A program made the translations under genes and the position numbers. The notes beneath the pieces are model-generated. The model had not been told where the DNA came from. It saw nothing but the letters and a program-made list of their open reading frames with translations, and did no database searches. Shown piece after piece: positions 1 through 8,635 of a DNA stretch of 64,000 nucleotides. The stretch's first letter is position 1, and every line of letters starts with the position of its first letter. Source of the stretch: Streptomyces sp. NBC_00663 (GTDB lineage: Bacteria; Actinomycetota; Actinomycetes; Streptomycetales; Streptomycetaceae); assembly GCF_036226885.1 (NCBI RefSeq), contig NZ_CP109027.1, positions 9,734,001-9,798,000 on the forward strand, given 5' to 3'.

Positions 1-259
1 CTTCCACCAGGTCGAGCATTCGGTAGGCGTCGGTGGCGGCGGGCTTGGAGGAGCGGCCGTAGCCGCGCACGTCCAACGCCACTGCCCGGTACCCGGCCGC
101 GGCGAGGGCCGGGAGTTGGCGGCGCCAGGAGTACCAGGATTCGGGGAAGCCGTGGACGAGGAGGACCAGCGGACCGGTGCCCTGCTCGACCAGGTGCAGG
201 CGTCCGGCCGGGGCCTCGACGGTGCGGTGGCGGAGCGTGGCGGTCGGCTCGGGTCGCAT
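1..259 (-). CDS. alpha/beta hydrolase, N-terminal part (cut by window edge)
   Basis: Only the first 86 codons are inside the window. The ATG at 257-259 follows a strong AGGAGG ribosome site. The translation has the strand and oxyanion segment LVHGFPES followed by ALDVRGYGRSS, the arrangement of epoxide hydrolase or haloalkane-dehalogenase-like alpha/beta hydrolases. The nucleophile and the His of the triad lie outside the window, so the substrate cannot be judged. It is divergent from the XRE-cupin regulator at 406, and the two share an intergenic region with a palindrome at 335-355, which suggests that regulator controls it (inference). Confidence 0.85.
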   Translation of the reverse strand, partial: MRPEPTATLRHRTVEAPAGRLHLVEQGTGPLVLLVHGFPESWYSWRRQLPALAAAGYRAVALDVRGYGRSSKPAATDAYRMLDLVE

Positions 260-334
260 GGGGTTCCTCCTGGGTTCGCAGGCAGAGGCGGCTACCCATC
301 GATCATGCGGCGCGACGCCCGCCCCACGCGATCA

Positions 335-355
335 GGTTTGCCATGCTGGCAAACC
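335..355. promoter_or_regulatory. 21-bp palindrome, likely operator between divergent genes
   Basis: Perfect 9-bp arms GGTTTGCCA and TGGCAAACC are separated by 3 nt. It sits between the hydrolase start (259) and the XRE-cupin start (406). A possible upstream ATG (343) lies inside the palindrome, which argues against that ATG being the true start. Likely binding site for the adjacent regulator (inference). Confidence 0.6.
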
Positions 356-405
356 CGCAGGAAGGATGGTGGGCGGAAGCGGCGCGGTCGAAAGGAACGG
401 TCACG

Positions 406-1032
406 GTGGCAGTCGACGAGGTGGACGGCACGTTGGCGGCAATGGGCGCCAGGCTGCGAGCCGCGCGCGAGCAGCACGGCGCCACGCTCGTCGGTGTCAG
501 CTGTGCGACCGGCATTTCACCGAGCACGTTGTCGCGGATCGAGACCGGCCGGCGCAAGCCCACCCTGGAGGTGCTGCTGCGGCTGGCGAAGGACTACGGC
601 GTCTCTCTGGACGAGCTGTGCGGCACCGCACCTGCCCCGGCGGCCGAACCCCGCACGCCGCCACGCGGCTTCGGCGACGACAAGGCGGTGTTGCCACTGA
701 CCCAGTACGTCGGCGGCCTGCACGCCCACAAGCACGTGCTGCCCGCCGTCGTCGAGCCGCCTGGGCGGCCCCGGCAGGTGTCCCACGAGGGCTACGAGTG
801 GCTGTGCGTCCTGTACGGGCGGCTGTGGCTCGCACTCGGCAACCAGGACCTCGTCCTGACCGCCGGGGACGTCGCCGAGTTCGACACCCGCACCCCCCAC
901 GGAGTCGCAAACGCCGGGTCCACCGGACCGGTCGAATATCTGATCATGTTCGGGCCCCAAGGAGAACGGCTACGGCTGCGCACCCCTCAAGCCGCTGGTC
1001 GCGGGACCGGTGGCAGAAGGGCTGGTCAATAA
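406..1032 (+). CDS. XRE-family regulator with C-terminal cupin domain
   Basis: A predicted cytoplasmic transcription regulator of about 208 residues. The N-terminal third is a helix-turn-helix (MGARLRAAREQHGATLVGVS then SPSTLSRIETGRRKPTLEVL). The C-terminal half is a small beta-barrel cupin (YEWLCVLYGRLWLALGNQD, then DTRTPHGVANAG) that would sense a small ligand. I chose the GTG at 406 because AAAGGAAC lies just upstream. An in-frame ATG at 343 would place the operator-like palindrome inside the gene. It probably autoregulates and controls the divergent alpha/beta hydrolase (inference from context). Confidence 0.85.
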   Translation: MAVDEVDGTLAAMGARLRAAREQHGATLVGVSCATGISPSTLSRIETGRRKPTLEVLLRLAKDYGVSLDELCGTAPAPAAEPRTPPRGFGDDKAVLPLTQYVGGLHAHKHVLPAVVEPPGRPRQVSHEGYEWLCVLYGRLWLALGNQDLVLTAGDVAEFDTRTPHGVANAGSTGPVEYLIMFGPQGERLRLRTPQAAGRGTGGRRAGQ

Positions 1033-1207
1033 GCAGGTGTGACAAGCCGCGCGCCTCGTCGGCGACAACCCACTGCTTCGGGCGGCCTCATTCGCATGCG
1101 CCACGTCATCCGGCTCTACCGGTGACAACTACCGTGCTTCGGCTCGTTTCGGCGGGCGGTCGTACGGCGCTCTGGCGGCTGACCGCTCCGAATCCGCACC
1201 ACGAACG

Positions 1208-1339
1208 GCCGTCGCCGGACACGTCACCCGGCGATGTCAGCAGGTCGTACTGATTCCAGTCCTTGCCGAGCGAAGTGTGCGGGGTGCTCGTGAGGAAGGC
1301 CTGTCCACGCATGGTCCGGTAGATCCGCAGTCCGCCGCC
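1208..1339 (-). pseudogene. possible FG-GAP/VCBS-repeat protein fragment
   Basis: Within the otherwise gene-free stretch 1033-1373, the minus strand reads SLGKDWNQYDLLTSPGDVSG followed by DG. This resembles one blade of an FG-GAP/VCBS repeat (a pattern of the GxGWxxYxxxxSPGDxTGDG type). There is no start and the frame degenerates beyond it. I regard it as a remnant at best, and the rest of 1033-1373 shows nothing recognisable. Confidence 0.3.
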
Positions 1340-1373
1340 GCGGGTCCCGGGCGGGTGAATGCCAGATGCTGTC

Positions 1374-2027
1374 TCAGCTGATCTGGTCCGGCCGGCGTGC
1401 GAAGAGGACCGCACCTGGAACGCCCTCATCGGGGTCGATCAGTATGTGGGCCTCGACGGTGAACCCGGCATCGCGTAGCCAGGCCGCCACTTGGCCAGGC
1501 TTGCGGCGGTGAACGTGGACGTTCATCGGGTGGCCGCCGTAGCCCTGCGTCTTCAGCGTCGATTCGTCGCCGACGTGGAAGCCGAGCAGCAGTGGTCCGC
1601 CGGGACGCAACACGCGCCGGAACTGGCCGAAGACCGTGGGCACTGCTTCGTCGGGGACGTGAATCAACGACCAAAATGCGAGCAGGCCGACGACTGAAGC
1701 ATCACCGAGGTCGAGGTCGGTCATCGAGCCCACCTCGAACCGCAGGCTGGGATGGTCACGCCGAGCCACGTCGATCATCACGGGCGAAAGGTCGATGCCG
1801 AAAGCGTCCACGCCCAGCTCATGCAGGTGAGCGGTGACGTGTCCGGGTCCACAGCCGACGTCGGCCACCGGCCCACCGTCGGCTGCGTGCACCAAGTCGG
1901 CGAACAGCGCCAGAGCCGCCCGGAGATACGGCGCCCCGGTCAGAGCTCCGCGTAGTTGGTCGGCATAGCTGACCGCGACCGTGTCGTAGGAGGTCCGGGT
2001 GTCTGCCAACCAGCGGTCCGCGTTCAT
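1374..2027 (-). CDS. class I SAM-dependent methyltransferase
   Basis: A 217-residue protein of normal length for a stand-alone methyltransferase. Motif I, VADVGCGPGHVTAHL, at about residues 54-68 binds S-adenosylmethionine. It is followed by the acidic loop GIDLSPVMIDVARRD and post-motif SLIHVPDEAVPTVFGQFRRV plus LRPGGPLLLGFH. The substrate is unknown: this subfamily (Methyltransf_25/11 type) includes ubiquinone/menaquinone-like and small-molecule methylases. It stands alone, with the decayed IS5 element just upstream. Confidence 0.85.
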   Translation of the reverse strand: MNADRWLADTRTSYDTVAVSYADQLRGALTGAPYLRAALALFADLVHAADGGPVADVGCGPGHVTAHLHELGVDAFGIDLSPVMIDVARRDHPSLRFEVGSMTDLDLGDASVVGLLAFWSLIHVPDEAVPTVFGQFRRVLRPGGPLLLGFHVGDESTLKTQGYGGHPMNVHVHRRKPGQVAAWLRDAGFTVEAHILIDPDEGVPGAVLFARRPDQIS

Positions 2028-2156
2028 GGCCTGACAGGGTAGTGCAGCAGTTGTCCCGTCTTATTAGATCTTGCGGCGACGGGGGCTGTTGACCTGCGGG
2101 GTGGCAGGTCGGAGTGGGATTCGTGACAGGTTTGGCAGGTGGTCTCGGCTGCCGGT

Positions 2157-3134
2157 TCACGGAGTCCGGGGGCGCGTCTCGTCGATCATGTCAAGGTTGG
2201 TGGGCCTTGAGCTGGGCTGCGTCAGGATGCTGCGACGCTGGCTTCCGGCCTTCTCGTTGAGGGTGGCAGTTTCCTGGTTGGCTCGGAGGAATTCCGTTCG
2301 CTGTCCGAGGTGATCGCTTCTAGCCTGCGTCGCGTGATGACGGCTGAAGACGTGTTGTCTGTCCTGACTCTGTTGCGACGGGCAGAGGTGATGTCTGGAT
2401 CGGTGGGGGGCCAGGCGGCGGTGGAGCATCAGCCAGCCGTAGGTGCGCTCCACGGCCCAGCGTGTGGGTATCGGGGTGAATTCCCTGGTCCCGGGGGTGC
2501 GGGCGCTGATCTCCATGTCGATGCCGAGGGTGGCGGCGTGCTCGACGAAAGTGCTTGCGGTCGCCGCCGTCTACCCAGGTCTTGCGGATCGTAAGGTGGT
2601 CGGCGGCGACCTGGTCGAGCAGGAGGGTGTCGGCGTTGGAGTCCTGGACGCTGGGCGCGGTGACCAGGGCCGCGAGCAGGAGGCCGAGCGTGTCGGTCAC
2701 GATGCTCCGCTTGCGGCCCACGATCTTCTTGGCGTTGTCCGTGCCCTGACCCGCGGCGGGGACGCTGGTGGAGGTCTTCATGCTCTGTGCATCGATCACG
2801 CAGGCCGAGGGGTCTTTTGTTTGCCTTCCTGCTGCCGCACCGACTCCCGTGACAGGCTGTTGAGTTGGGAGGCGATGCCGTCCTTTTGCCACTTGGCGAA
2901 GTAGCCGTAGACGCTCTGGTGCGGCGGGAAGTCGTGCGGGAGATAGGCCCGTTGGCAGCCGGTGCGGTCCACGTACAGGATCGCGTTCGTGATCTCGCTC
3001 AGGTCGTGCCGGGGCGGTCGGCCGAAGTCCAGGGCCCGCCCGCGGCGCTCGAAGCGCCAGGCGGACAGCACCGGCTCGATCAACTCCCAGCGGGCATCGG
3101 ACAGATCACTCGGATACGGGGGGCGGTCGGTCAT
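2157..3134 (-). pseudogene. IS5-family transposase, two frameshifts
   Basis: Three consecutive reading frames together spell one DDE transposase. From ATG 3132-3134 the protein starts MTDRPPYPSDLSDARWELIE and runs to SLSRESVRQQEG. A shift near 2820 leads to ACVIDAQSMKTSTSVPAAGQ, NAKKIVGRKRSIVTDTLGLL and KTWVDGGDRKHF. A second shift near 2545 leads to EISARTPGTREFTPIPTRWA and VERTYGWLMLHRRLAP. The catalytic-region signatures (VIDAQSMK, VERTYGWL) are those of IS5-group elements common in Streptomyces. Beyond about 2400 the C-terminus no longer looks like the family, so the 3' end is also lost or replaced. Terminal repeats were not identified. Confidence 0.8.
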
Positions 3135-3464
3135 GACCTGGACGCATCGCCGGTCGGGGGCGTGCGCAGGTGTGCGGGCGGCCGGATCGAAGCACGGGAC
3201 AGACTCGGGCGTCCTGGAATGAGACAGGCGCAAGCCGTTCTCCGCCCCAGGTGAAACACCACTGGTCCCGGCAGCTACCAGCCGCCCGACAGCCTCACTA
3301 GCACCAGATTTCCAGTTCCTGTGGCGGGGGCGGTCTGCAGGTCGGACAGGGAGATGATGCCCAGTTCCACGGTCGTCTCCGGTAGACGGACAGAGGTTGG
3401 GAGGAGCGGCCCGACCGGCGTGGTCGCGGACCGGGCCGCTGTGAAGGGGCGGGGGGCCGGGTGG

Positions 3465-3836
3465 TCAGAAGGAGTGGGGCCCGAACCGGCCCCACATGAC
3501 GACCGCGGCGACGATGAGCAGGATCGCGTTGAACCCGATGGCCTGCGGCTCCTTGCGGCGGGCGTGGAGGCCCATGGCCAGGACCATGATCACAGCCAGG
3601 CCGGTGGCGGCCAGCGGGGTGAGCACCGTGGCGATGTCGAAAGCACCCGGCAGGATCAGCCCGAGGCCGCCGGCGAGTTCGGCGACGCCGATCAGACGCA
3701 CCACGGGTGTCGAGACGTCACTGACCCACGGCAGCTGGGACATGAGCTTTTCGCGGGGCTGGGTTGCCTTGGTGACGCCGGCGGCCACGAACAGCGCGGC
3801 GAGGACGCCCTGCAGGATCCACAGGAACACGTTCAT
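3465..3836 (-). CDS. DoxX family membrane protein
   Basis: A 123-residue integral membrane protein with four hydrophobic segments (VFLWILQGVLAALFVAAGVT; VVRLIGVAELAGGLGLILPG; LTPLAATGLAVIMVLAMGLH; AILLIVAAVVMWG). The GVTKATQPREKL and GVAELAGGLGLILP stretches are characteristic of the DoxX/DoxD-like family, implicated in redox homeostasis. It is the last gene of an apparent three-gene minus-strand operon with the SDR at 3948 and the quinone-oxidoreductase-like gene at 4680, opposite a TetR regulator. Confidence 0.85.
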   Translation of the reverse strand: MNVFLWILQGVLAALFVAAGVTKATQPREKLMSQLPWVSDVSTPVVRLIGVAELAGGLGLILPGAFDIATVLTPLAATGLAVIMVLAMGLHARRKEPQAIGFNAILLIVAAVVMWGRFGPHSF

Positions 3837-3947
3837 CGGAGCGGAGACCTTCTTCTTAGGTCGCGCCGCGGTGGGGATTGCCGCGGCGGATGAGGATGGA
3901 GCGGATCAAGGTTCAACAAAGATTCAACGGGGGAGAGCTGGGAGGCG

Positions 3948-4631
3948 TCAGACGGTGAAGACGCGCTCGGCTTCGTCGCGTTGGGTGTGCAGGTCCCAGT
4001 AGAGAGGGGCGATGTCCTCGGCCTCGGCGGTCGGGATTTCGGGCGGGCCGCCCGCGCCGATCCACACGCCGATGGCGACGTGCGCGGCCTGGATACCGGT
4101 GTCGGCCAGCTCCTTGTGCAGGTTGAGCACCCAGTTGCGCAGCGCCGCCTGGGCGGGGTTGACGTTGCCGAGCATCGGGTTCGGGTCGACCGAGCCGGCG
4201 CCGTTGGTGAAGAGCAGGGTGCCCGTGCGGGCCTCACGCATCGCGGGCAGGACGGCCCGGGTGGCGGTGATGGCGCTGTGGAGCAGGAAGTCGATCCATC
4301 CCTGCACATCGGAGGGGCTGGTCTGGGACGGGGAGGTGAGGTTCATGGAGCTTATGGAGCCGTTGCCCGGAGAGGGGGAGTGCTCCAGGACGTCGATGCC
4401 GCCGAAGCGGGTGGCGGCGTCCTTGAGGGCCTGGGTCAGCGCGTCGTGGTCGAGCACGTCCGCCGGGAACGCGGCGGCGGTGATGCCCTCGGCGGTGAGC
4501 CGGCCGACGAGATCGTCGAGCTTGGCGCGGTTGCGGGCGATGAGAGCGACGTCGTAGCCGCGGGAGCCGAAGGTGCGGGCGATGGCGAGGCCCATTCCGG
4601 GGCCGGCTCCGACGATGGCGATGCTGGGCAC
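3948..4631 (-). CDS. atypical short-chain dehydrogenase/reductase (no YxxxK)
   Basis: A 227-residue Rossmann-fold protein. The N-terminus AIVGAGPGMGLAIARTFGSR carries a glycine-rich dinucleotide site. At the usual catalytic position, where SDRs have YxxxK, the sequence is NPMLGNVNPAQAALRNW, so the Tyr is replaced by Asn and the Lys by Gln. A classical SDR mechanism is therefore unlikely. It may act as an NAD(P)-sensing or redox-partner protein, or use other residues (inference). A relative with the same loss lies at 30342-31007. It is the middle gene of the operon under the TetR at 5768. Confidence 0.8.
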   Translation of the reverse strand: MPSIAIVGAGPGMGLAIARTFGSRGYDVALIARNRAKLDDLVGRLTAEGITAAAFPADVLDHDALTQALKDAATRFGGIDVLEHSPSPGNGSISSMNLTSPSQTSPSDVQGWIDFLLHSAITATRAVLPAMREARTGTLLFTNGAGSVDPNPMLGNVNPAQAALRNWVLNLHKELADTGIQAAHVAIGVWIGAGGPPEIPTAEAEDIAPLYWDLHTQRDEAERVFTV

Positions 4632-4679
4632 GGTGAAGTCCTTTGGTGTTGTGGTGGAAGCGTCTGGGGTACGGACCGG

Positions 4680-5624
4680 TCAGGCGACGGTGATGGCGAT
4701 CTTGCCGACGGTGCCGGCGCCGAACGCGGCGAATGCCCCGGGGGCCCGCTCCAGGTCGAACTCTGAGTTCACCGACACCTTGAGGGCGCCGGAGGCGACC
4801 TGTTCGGCGAGGGTGGACAGAGTGTCGGCGGTCGGGTTGGACCGGAGCACGGCGGTCTGCAGCTTGCGGTCCTCCGAGGCCTCGGGGACTGGGGCGAGGG
4901 TGAGGGCGGAGGCGACGGCGCCGCCGTCGCGGGTGAGTGCGGTGAGCTCGGCCAGGTCGCCGGCGAGGTGCAGCACCGCGTCCACGCCGTCAGGGGCGAT
5001 CGCCCGGACCTGCGCGGTCATGTCCTGGGTGTAGTCGATGACGGTCACCTCGGCGTCGGTCAGCGCTGAGACGAAGCCGCTCTCGGAACCCGGCTTGGCC
5101 GTGGCGATCACCCTCGCGCCCCGGGCCGCGGCCAGCTGCACGGCGATGGCACCCACGCCGCCGGTGGCACCGGAGATCAGCACCGTGCTGCCCTCCAGCG
5201 GGCCGAGCAGGGCGAGACCGTCGAAGGCGGCGGTGCCCGCCAGCCCGAGCGCGCCGGCGGCACGCATGGAGACCCCGTCGGGCCGGTGGGTGATGCCGAT
5301 GGCAGCGGGAACCGCGACGTACTGCGCCATCGAACCGGCACCCAGGTACGCCTTGGCGTCCACGCCGAACACGGCGTCGCCGACCGCGAAACCCTCGACA
5401 CCCTCACCGACCGCCTCGACGGTGCCGGCGAAGTCCTTGCCGGGGATCAGCGGGAAACGGTGCTCCATCATGCCCTGCAGGTATCCGGCCACCGTGCCCA
5501 GGTCGAACCCGTTCACCGAGGACGCGGCCACCTTCACCAGCACCTCACCGGCCTCCGGGCGGGGCACCTCCACCTCGGTCACCTCGGGGCTGCCGGGTAC
5601 CTGCGCCAATGTCACAGCGCGCAC
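4680..5624 (-). CDS. NADP-dependent quinone-oxidoreductase-like MDR
   Basis: A 314-residue medium-chain dehydrogenase/reductase without the structural zinc loop, as in quinone oxidoreductases. The GroES-like half contains IPGKDFAGTVEAVGEGVEGF and AVGDAVFG. The Rossmann half contains VLISGATGGVGAIAVQLAAA, the NADPH-binding AxxGGVG motif. It is the first gene of the minus-strand operon leading to the SDR (gap 48 nt) and DoxX genes. Its promoter region faces the TetR gene at 5768 and contains two copies of CCGATTCGG. Confidence 0.9.
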   Translation of the reverse strand: MRAVTLAQVPGSPEVTEVEVPRPEAGEVLVKVAASSVNGFDLGTVAGYLQGMMEHRFPLIPGKDFAGTVEAVGEGVEGFAVGDAVFGVDAKAYLGAGSMAQYVAVPAAIGITHRPDGVSMRAAGALGLAGTAAFDGLALLGPLEGSTVLISGATGGVGAIAVQLAAARGARVIATAKPGSESGFVSALTDAEVTVIDYTQDMTAQVRAIAPDGVDAVLHLAGDLAELTALTRDGGAVASALTLAPVPEASEDRKLQTAVLRSNPTADTLSTLAEQVASGALKVSVNSEFDLERAPGAFAAFGAGTVGKIAITVA

Positions 5625-5654
5625 TGATCATCAACTCCTTGACATGGGTATCGC

Positions 5655-5754
5655 CCGATTCGGAAAGGGCTATCTGATTCGTGATCCGGAATGGCCTGTC
5701 CAGTTCCGGCGTACCCACGATAGCAGTGAAAGTGGATTGGGCATTCCGATTCGG
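5655..5754. promoter_or_regulatory. divergent promoter region with two CCGATTCGG boxes
   Basis: CCGATTCGG occurs at 5655-5663 and again at 5746-5754. Each is CCGA-T-TCGG, a 4-bp inverted repeat. They lie in the 143-bp gap between the oxidoreductase operon and the TetR gene, one near each start. They are likely operators for the TetR protein (inference). Confidence 0.5.
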
Positions 5755-5767
5755 TAGACTGAGTGTC

Positions 5768-6466
5768 ATGAACCTTGGCGCCCCATCCAGTGATGACCCT
5801 GCCGCGCAGCCTCTCCGCAGCGATGCCGAGCGCAACCGCGCGCGGATCGTCGCCGCCGCGCGCACGGTGTTCAGGCGTGACGGCCTGAATGCCTCCATGG
5901 CTTCCGTGGCCCGCGAGGCGGGGGTGGGCATCGCCACCCTGTTCCGCCGTTTCCCGACGAAGGAGGACCTGGTCGCCGCGGTCTTCGCCGACCGTATGGA
6001 CGCCTACGTCGACGCGGTCGGCGTCGCCCTCGACGACCCCGATCCCTGGCGCGGTCTCGCGGGGTTCATCGAAACCGGCTGCGCGATGCAGGCCGCCGAT
6101 TACGGCTTCGCCGACGTGCTGACCATGACCTTCCCCACAGCCAAGGCTCTGGAGGAGCGCCGAGACCAGGCGTACGAGGGCGTCGTCCAGCTCATCGGCC
6201 GCGCCAAGGCCGCCGGACGTCTGCGGGAGGACTTCACCCCCGAGGACCTGGTGCTGGCGTACATGGCCAATGCCGGCGTCGTCAACGCCACCGGCGACAC
6301 TGCTCCCGACGCCTGGAAACGCGTCGTCGCCCTGATGCTCCAGTCCTTCGAAGCCCCCGCCCGCGGCCCCCTGCCCGACTCGCCCGAGCCCCGCGCCCTC
6401 TACAGAGCCATGCTCCGGGCCAGTCAGGCGTGCGCTGCCTCGCCGGAACCCGGGAGGAAGGACTGA
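5768..6466 (+). CDS. TetR/AcrR family transcriptional regulator
   Basis: A 232-residue repressor-type protein. The N-terminal helix-turn-helix reads NRARIVAAARTVFRRDGLNA, SMASVAREAGVGIATLFRRF and PTKEDLVAAVFADR, the TetR_N signature. The C-terminal ligand domain resembles the SbtR-like group. I prefer the ATG at 5768; an ATG 87 nt upstream lacks support. It is divergent from the oxidoreductase-SDR-DoxX operon and probably represses it until an electrophile or similar ligand binds (inference). Confidence 0.9.
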   Translation: MNLGAPSSDDPAAQPLRSDAERNRARIVAAARTVFRRDGLNASMASVAREAGVGIATLFRRFPTKEDLVAAVFADRMDAYVDAVGVALDDPDPWRGLAGFIETGCAMQAADYGFADVLTMTFPTAKALEERRDQAYEGVVQLIGRAKAAGRLREDFTPEDLVLAYMANAGVVNATGDTAPDAWKRVVALMLQSFEAPARGPLPDSPEPRALYRAMLRASQACAASPEPGRKD

Positions 6467-6550
6467 AAGGTCACGTGCGGCCGGATGCGCATCAGTGGCT
6501 CGGTCCGGATGCCGGCACCGTCGCGCACGGCCCGAGCGAGGCCACGCCTG

Positions 6551-6823
6551 TCAACCGGCGTTGATGACCACGCACTTCACCTGTGTCCAGTCCTCCAGGT
6601 GGTCGGGACCCATGGAGCGGCCGAACCCGCTGTGCTTGTAGCCGCCGAAGGGCGCGCCGATGGCACCGGCCGGGCCGCCGTCACCGAGAGTGTTGACGGC
6701 GATCTGGCCTGCCTGGACGCTGCGGGCCAGGCGGACCGCTCGCCCGACGTCCTGGGTCCAGACGGCGGCGGTGAGGCCGTAGCGGGTGCCGTTGGCGATC
6801 GCGACGGCCTCTTCCTCATCTCT
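6551..6823 (-). pseudogene. aldehyde dehydrogenase, C-terminal fragment disrupted by IS630
   Basis: About 90 residues of an NAD-dependent aldehyde dehydrogenase survive: DEEEAVAIANGTRYGLTAAV, VQAGQIAVNTLGDGGPAGAI and PFGGYKHSGFGRSMGPDHLE. These are the family's C-terminal motifs. The catalytic Cys and Glu portion is missing. The sequence is joined in frame to the end of an IS630 transposase, which reads straight into it. The rest of the gene was not found on the other side of the element, so it was lost. Confidence 0.85.
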
Positions 6824-7860
6824 TCGGGTTGTTGTCGGTCGGTGGGTGAGTGTGAGTCCGGTGCCAGTCAGGCATCCGTCGATCAGGTCGGGGCGGAGCT
6901 GGATGTGGCGCAGCCCTCGGCGGAGAGTGCGTTCGAGGTGCTCGTCGTCGGTGAAGGCGGTGTTGGCCGGCGGGCCGTGTTGTAACAGCGACCAGACGCC
7001 CTCGACCGGGTTCAAATCCGGTGCATACGACGGCAGTTGAACGATGGTCAACCAGTCGTGTGCGGCGACGTACTCACGCATCCCGGCTGCCCGATGGGTG
7101 TCGAGATCATCCCAGATCAGCACGATGGGAGCCTGGAGCTGGATGTGGGCACGCACGACCAGGTCGCGGTAATCGCTCCAGGCGAAGGTGTCGCGCCCTT
7201 TGCCCTTGTGCTTGCGGTGGCGACGCGGCCGGTAGATGAGCCGGGACGTCTCACCAGGCTTGTAGCAGCACATGGCCGCGATCGACCAGCGACGCCAGGA
7301 ACGACCCCGCACCCGCACCACCGGCGTGTGACCACGCCGGCCCCATGTGCGTGCACGTGGTGGTGTCGTCGAGAACCCGGCCTCGTCCTCGAAGACGATG
7401 TATGCCCCCAGCGCCGCCGCAGTCATTCCGCCTGCGGCCACACATCCTTCTTCCACAGGCTCACTGCCCGCTCGCCGTGCTCGAGGACTCTGCGGGCGGG
7501 ACACTGCCAGGATCAGCCATGCCGGTGCAGCAACCGCCACACCGCCGCCGAGGAGCAGTCCAATCTGAACTTCCGGGCGATCAGCACCCTGATCCGGGCC
7601 AGGGTCCACCGCTGGTCCTCCCAGCCATGCACGGCCGGCCCCAACGCCAACTCTTGCTCCAACTCGACGAACTGCCCGTCGGACAGCTGGGGCAGTTTCG
7701 GCGGCCCCGCGGACGCCAGCGCGTCCGAACCGCCCTCCCGCCAGGCACGGCGCCAGCGCTCCACCGACCGCTCATTGACCCGCAGATCCCTCGCGATCAC
7801 CGCAGTTCTCTCACCACGAACGAACCGCTCGCCCGCCTCGTACTTGAAATGAGTACCGGA
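6820..7860 (-). mobile_element. IS630-family insertion sequence, transposase broken
   Basis: Two overlapping frames make up an IS630 transposase. The first (about 7857 down to 7423) encodes the helix-turn-helix part MIARDLRVNERSVERWRRAW, then REGGSDALASAG and WTLARIRVLIARKFRLDC. It contains an in-frame TGA at about 7513 after WRLLHRHG, where relatives have Trp. The second starts at ATG 7426, overlapping the first frame's stop as ATGA. It encodes the DDE domain: YIVFEDEAGFS, IVLIWDDLDTHRAAGMREYV and YAPDLNPVEGVWSLL. The final codons run directly into the aldehyde dehydrogenase fragment, without a stop. Terminal inverted repeats could not be defined by eye. Confidence 0.8.
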
Positions 7861-7872
7861 GCCCCGCAGCAG

Positions 7873-8358
7873 TCAGCAGCGAACGCCGCCGTGCGCGAAG
7901 GTATGCCCGAAGGAAACATCACTCCAGCCGCTGGCCCAATGGTGGTAGGAGACCGTGAGGTCATCGATAAATGCATTGACGAAGTCCCCCTCTTCGCAAC
8001 CCGGGTGACTCGTCTCCCAGCGTACGTAACGCTGGTTGGCCACCACCTCCAAGTGGGGAAGGTAATCATAGGTCGTAGATCCGTTTTTCCGTGTCTCGAC
8101 CAGGCCGTTGCTCACCACGCACTGGAGCAGGAAGTTTGACGGGTTGTCCGTGTTGCACGTGAAGTTCTCAACCGAGACCCTGACCTCGTCCTCATCCGCC
8201 CGGATGCAGAAATCGAATGCCACACTGTCCGACACGTCTTTTCCGTACTCTTCGTGGTGCACACACCGCTGAACGGCAGAGGCGGGAGAGGCCGCGAGGG
8301 GGACGACTCCGAGCGCAGCCACCATGGCCGCCGAGAGGAAGGAAGAAACCTTCTTCAC
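7873..8358 (-). CDS. secreted cysteine-rich protein of unknown function
   Basis: A 161-residue protein with a clear Sec signal peptide: MKKVSSFLSAAMVAALGVVP then LAASPASA, cleavage expected after ASA. The mature part has six Cys residues and reads like a small all-beta extracellular domain (for example RYVRWETSHPGCEEGDFVNA). The GTG start at 8358 is preceded by GAGGAG. Its base composition is lower in G+C than its neighbours, especially upstream, suggesting acquisition by transfer. I do not recognise the family. The IS630 element ends just beyond its stop. Confidence 0.75.
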   Translation of the reverse strand: MKKVSSFLSAAMVAALGVVPLAASPASAVQRCVHHEEYGKDVSDSVAFDFCIRADEDEVRVSVENFTCNTDNPSNFLLQCVVSNGLVETRKNGSTTYDYLPHLEVVANQRYVRWETSHPGCEEGDFVNAFIDDLTVSYHHWASGWSDVSFGHTFAHGGVRC

Positions 8359-8635
8359 GGAAACTCCTCATTTTTGATCTTGATGGTCGAAGCGAATTTA
8401 TCCGGCAGACGTTCGACCTGCAATCAAGGGACTTGTCGATCGTGAATTTTCATTCCCTAAGCTCAATAGAATGATTTTCGTCCTATGGGGGTCCTACGTG
8501 TCTCACGGCAGCTCTAGGTCGTGATCATGCGGCTGCGGTGATTTCGTTCCAGCGGCGGTGGCAGGCAGCGGCCCCGTGTTGATGGCGGCGGCGCCGTCGG
8601 GACCAGTGCATGACGTGCTCCGGGGCGGTGACCGG

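Noticed and set aside
343..405. Upstream ATG start for the XRE-cupin gene
   Set aside because: It lies within the 21-bp operator palindrome and has no ribosome site; GTG 406 has AAAGGAAC.
3298..3495. Minus-strand Pro/Arg/Ser-rich frame near 3.4 kb
   Set aside because: Overlaps the DoxX 3' end out of frame and has shadow-like composition.
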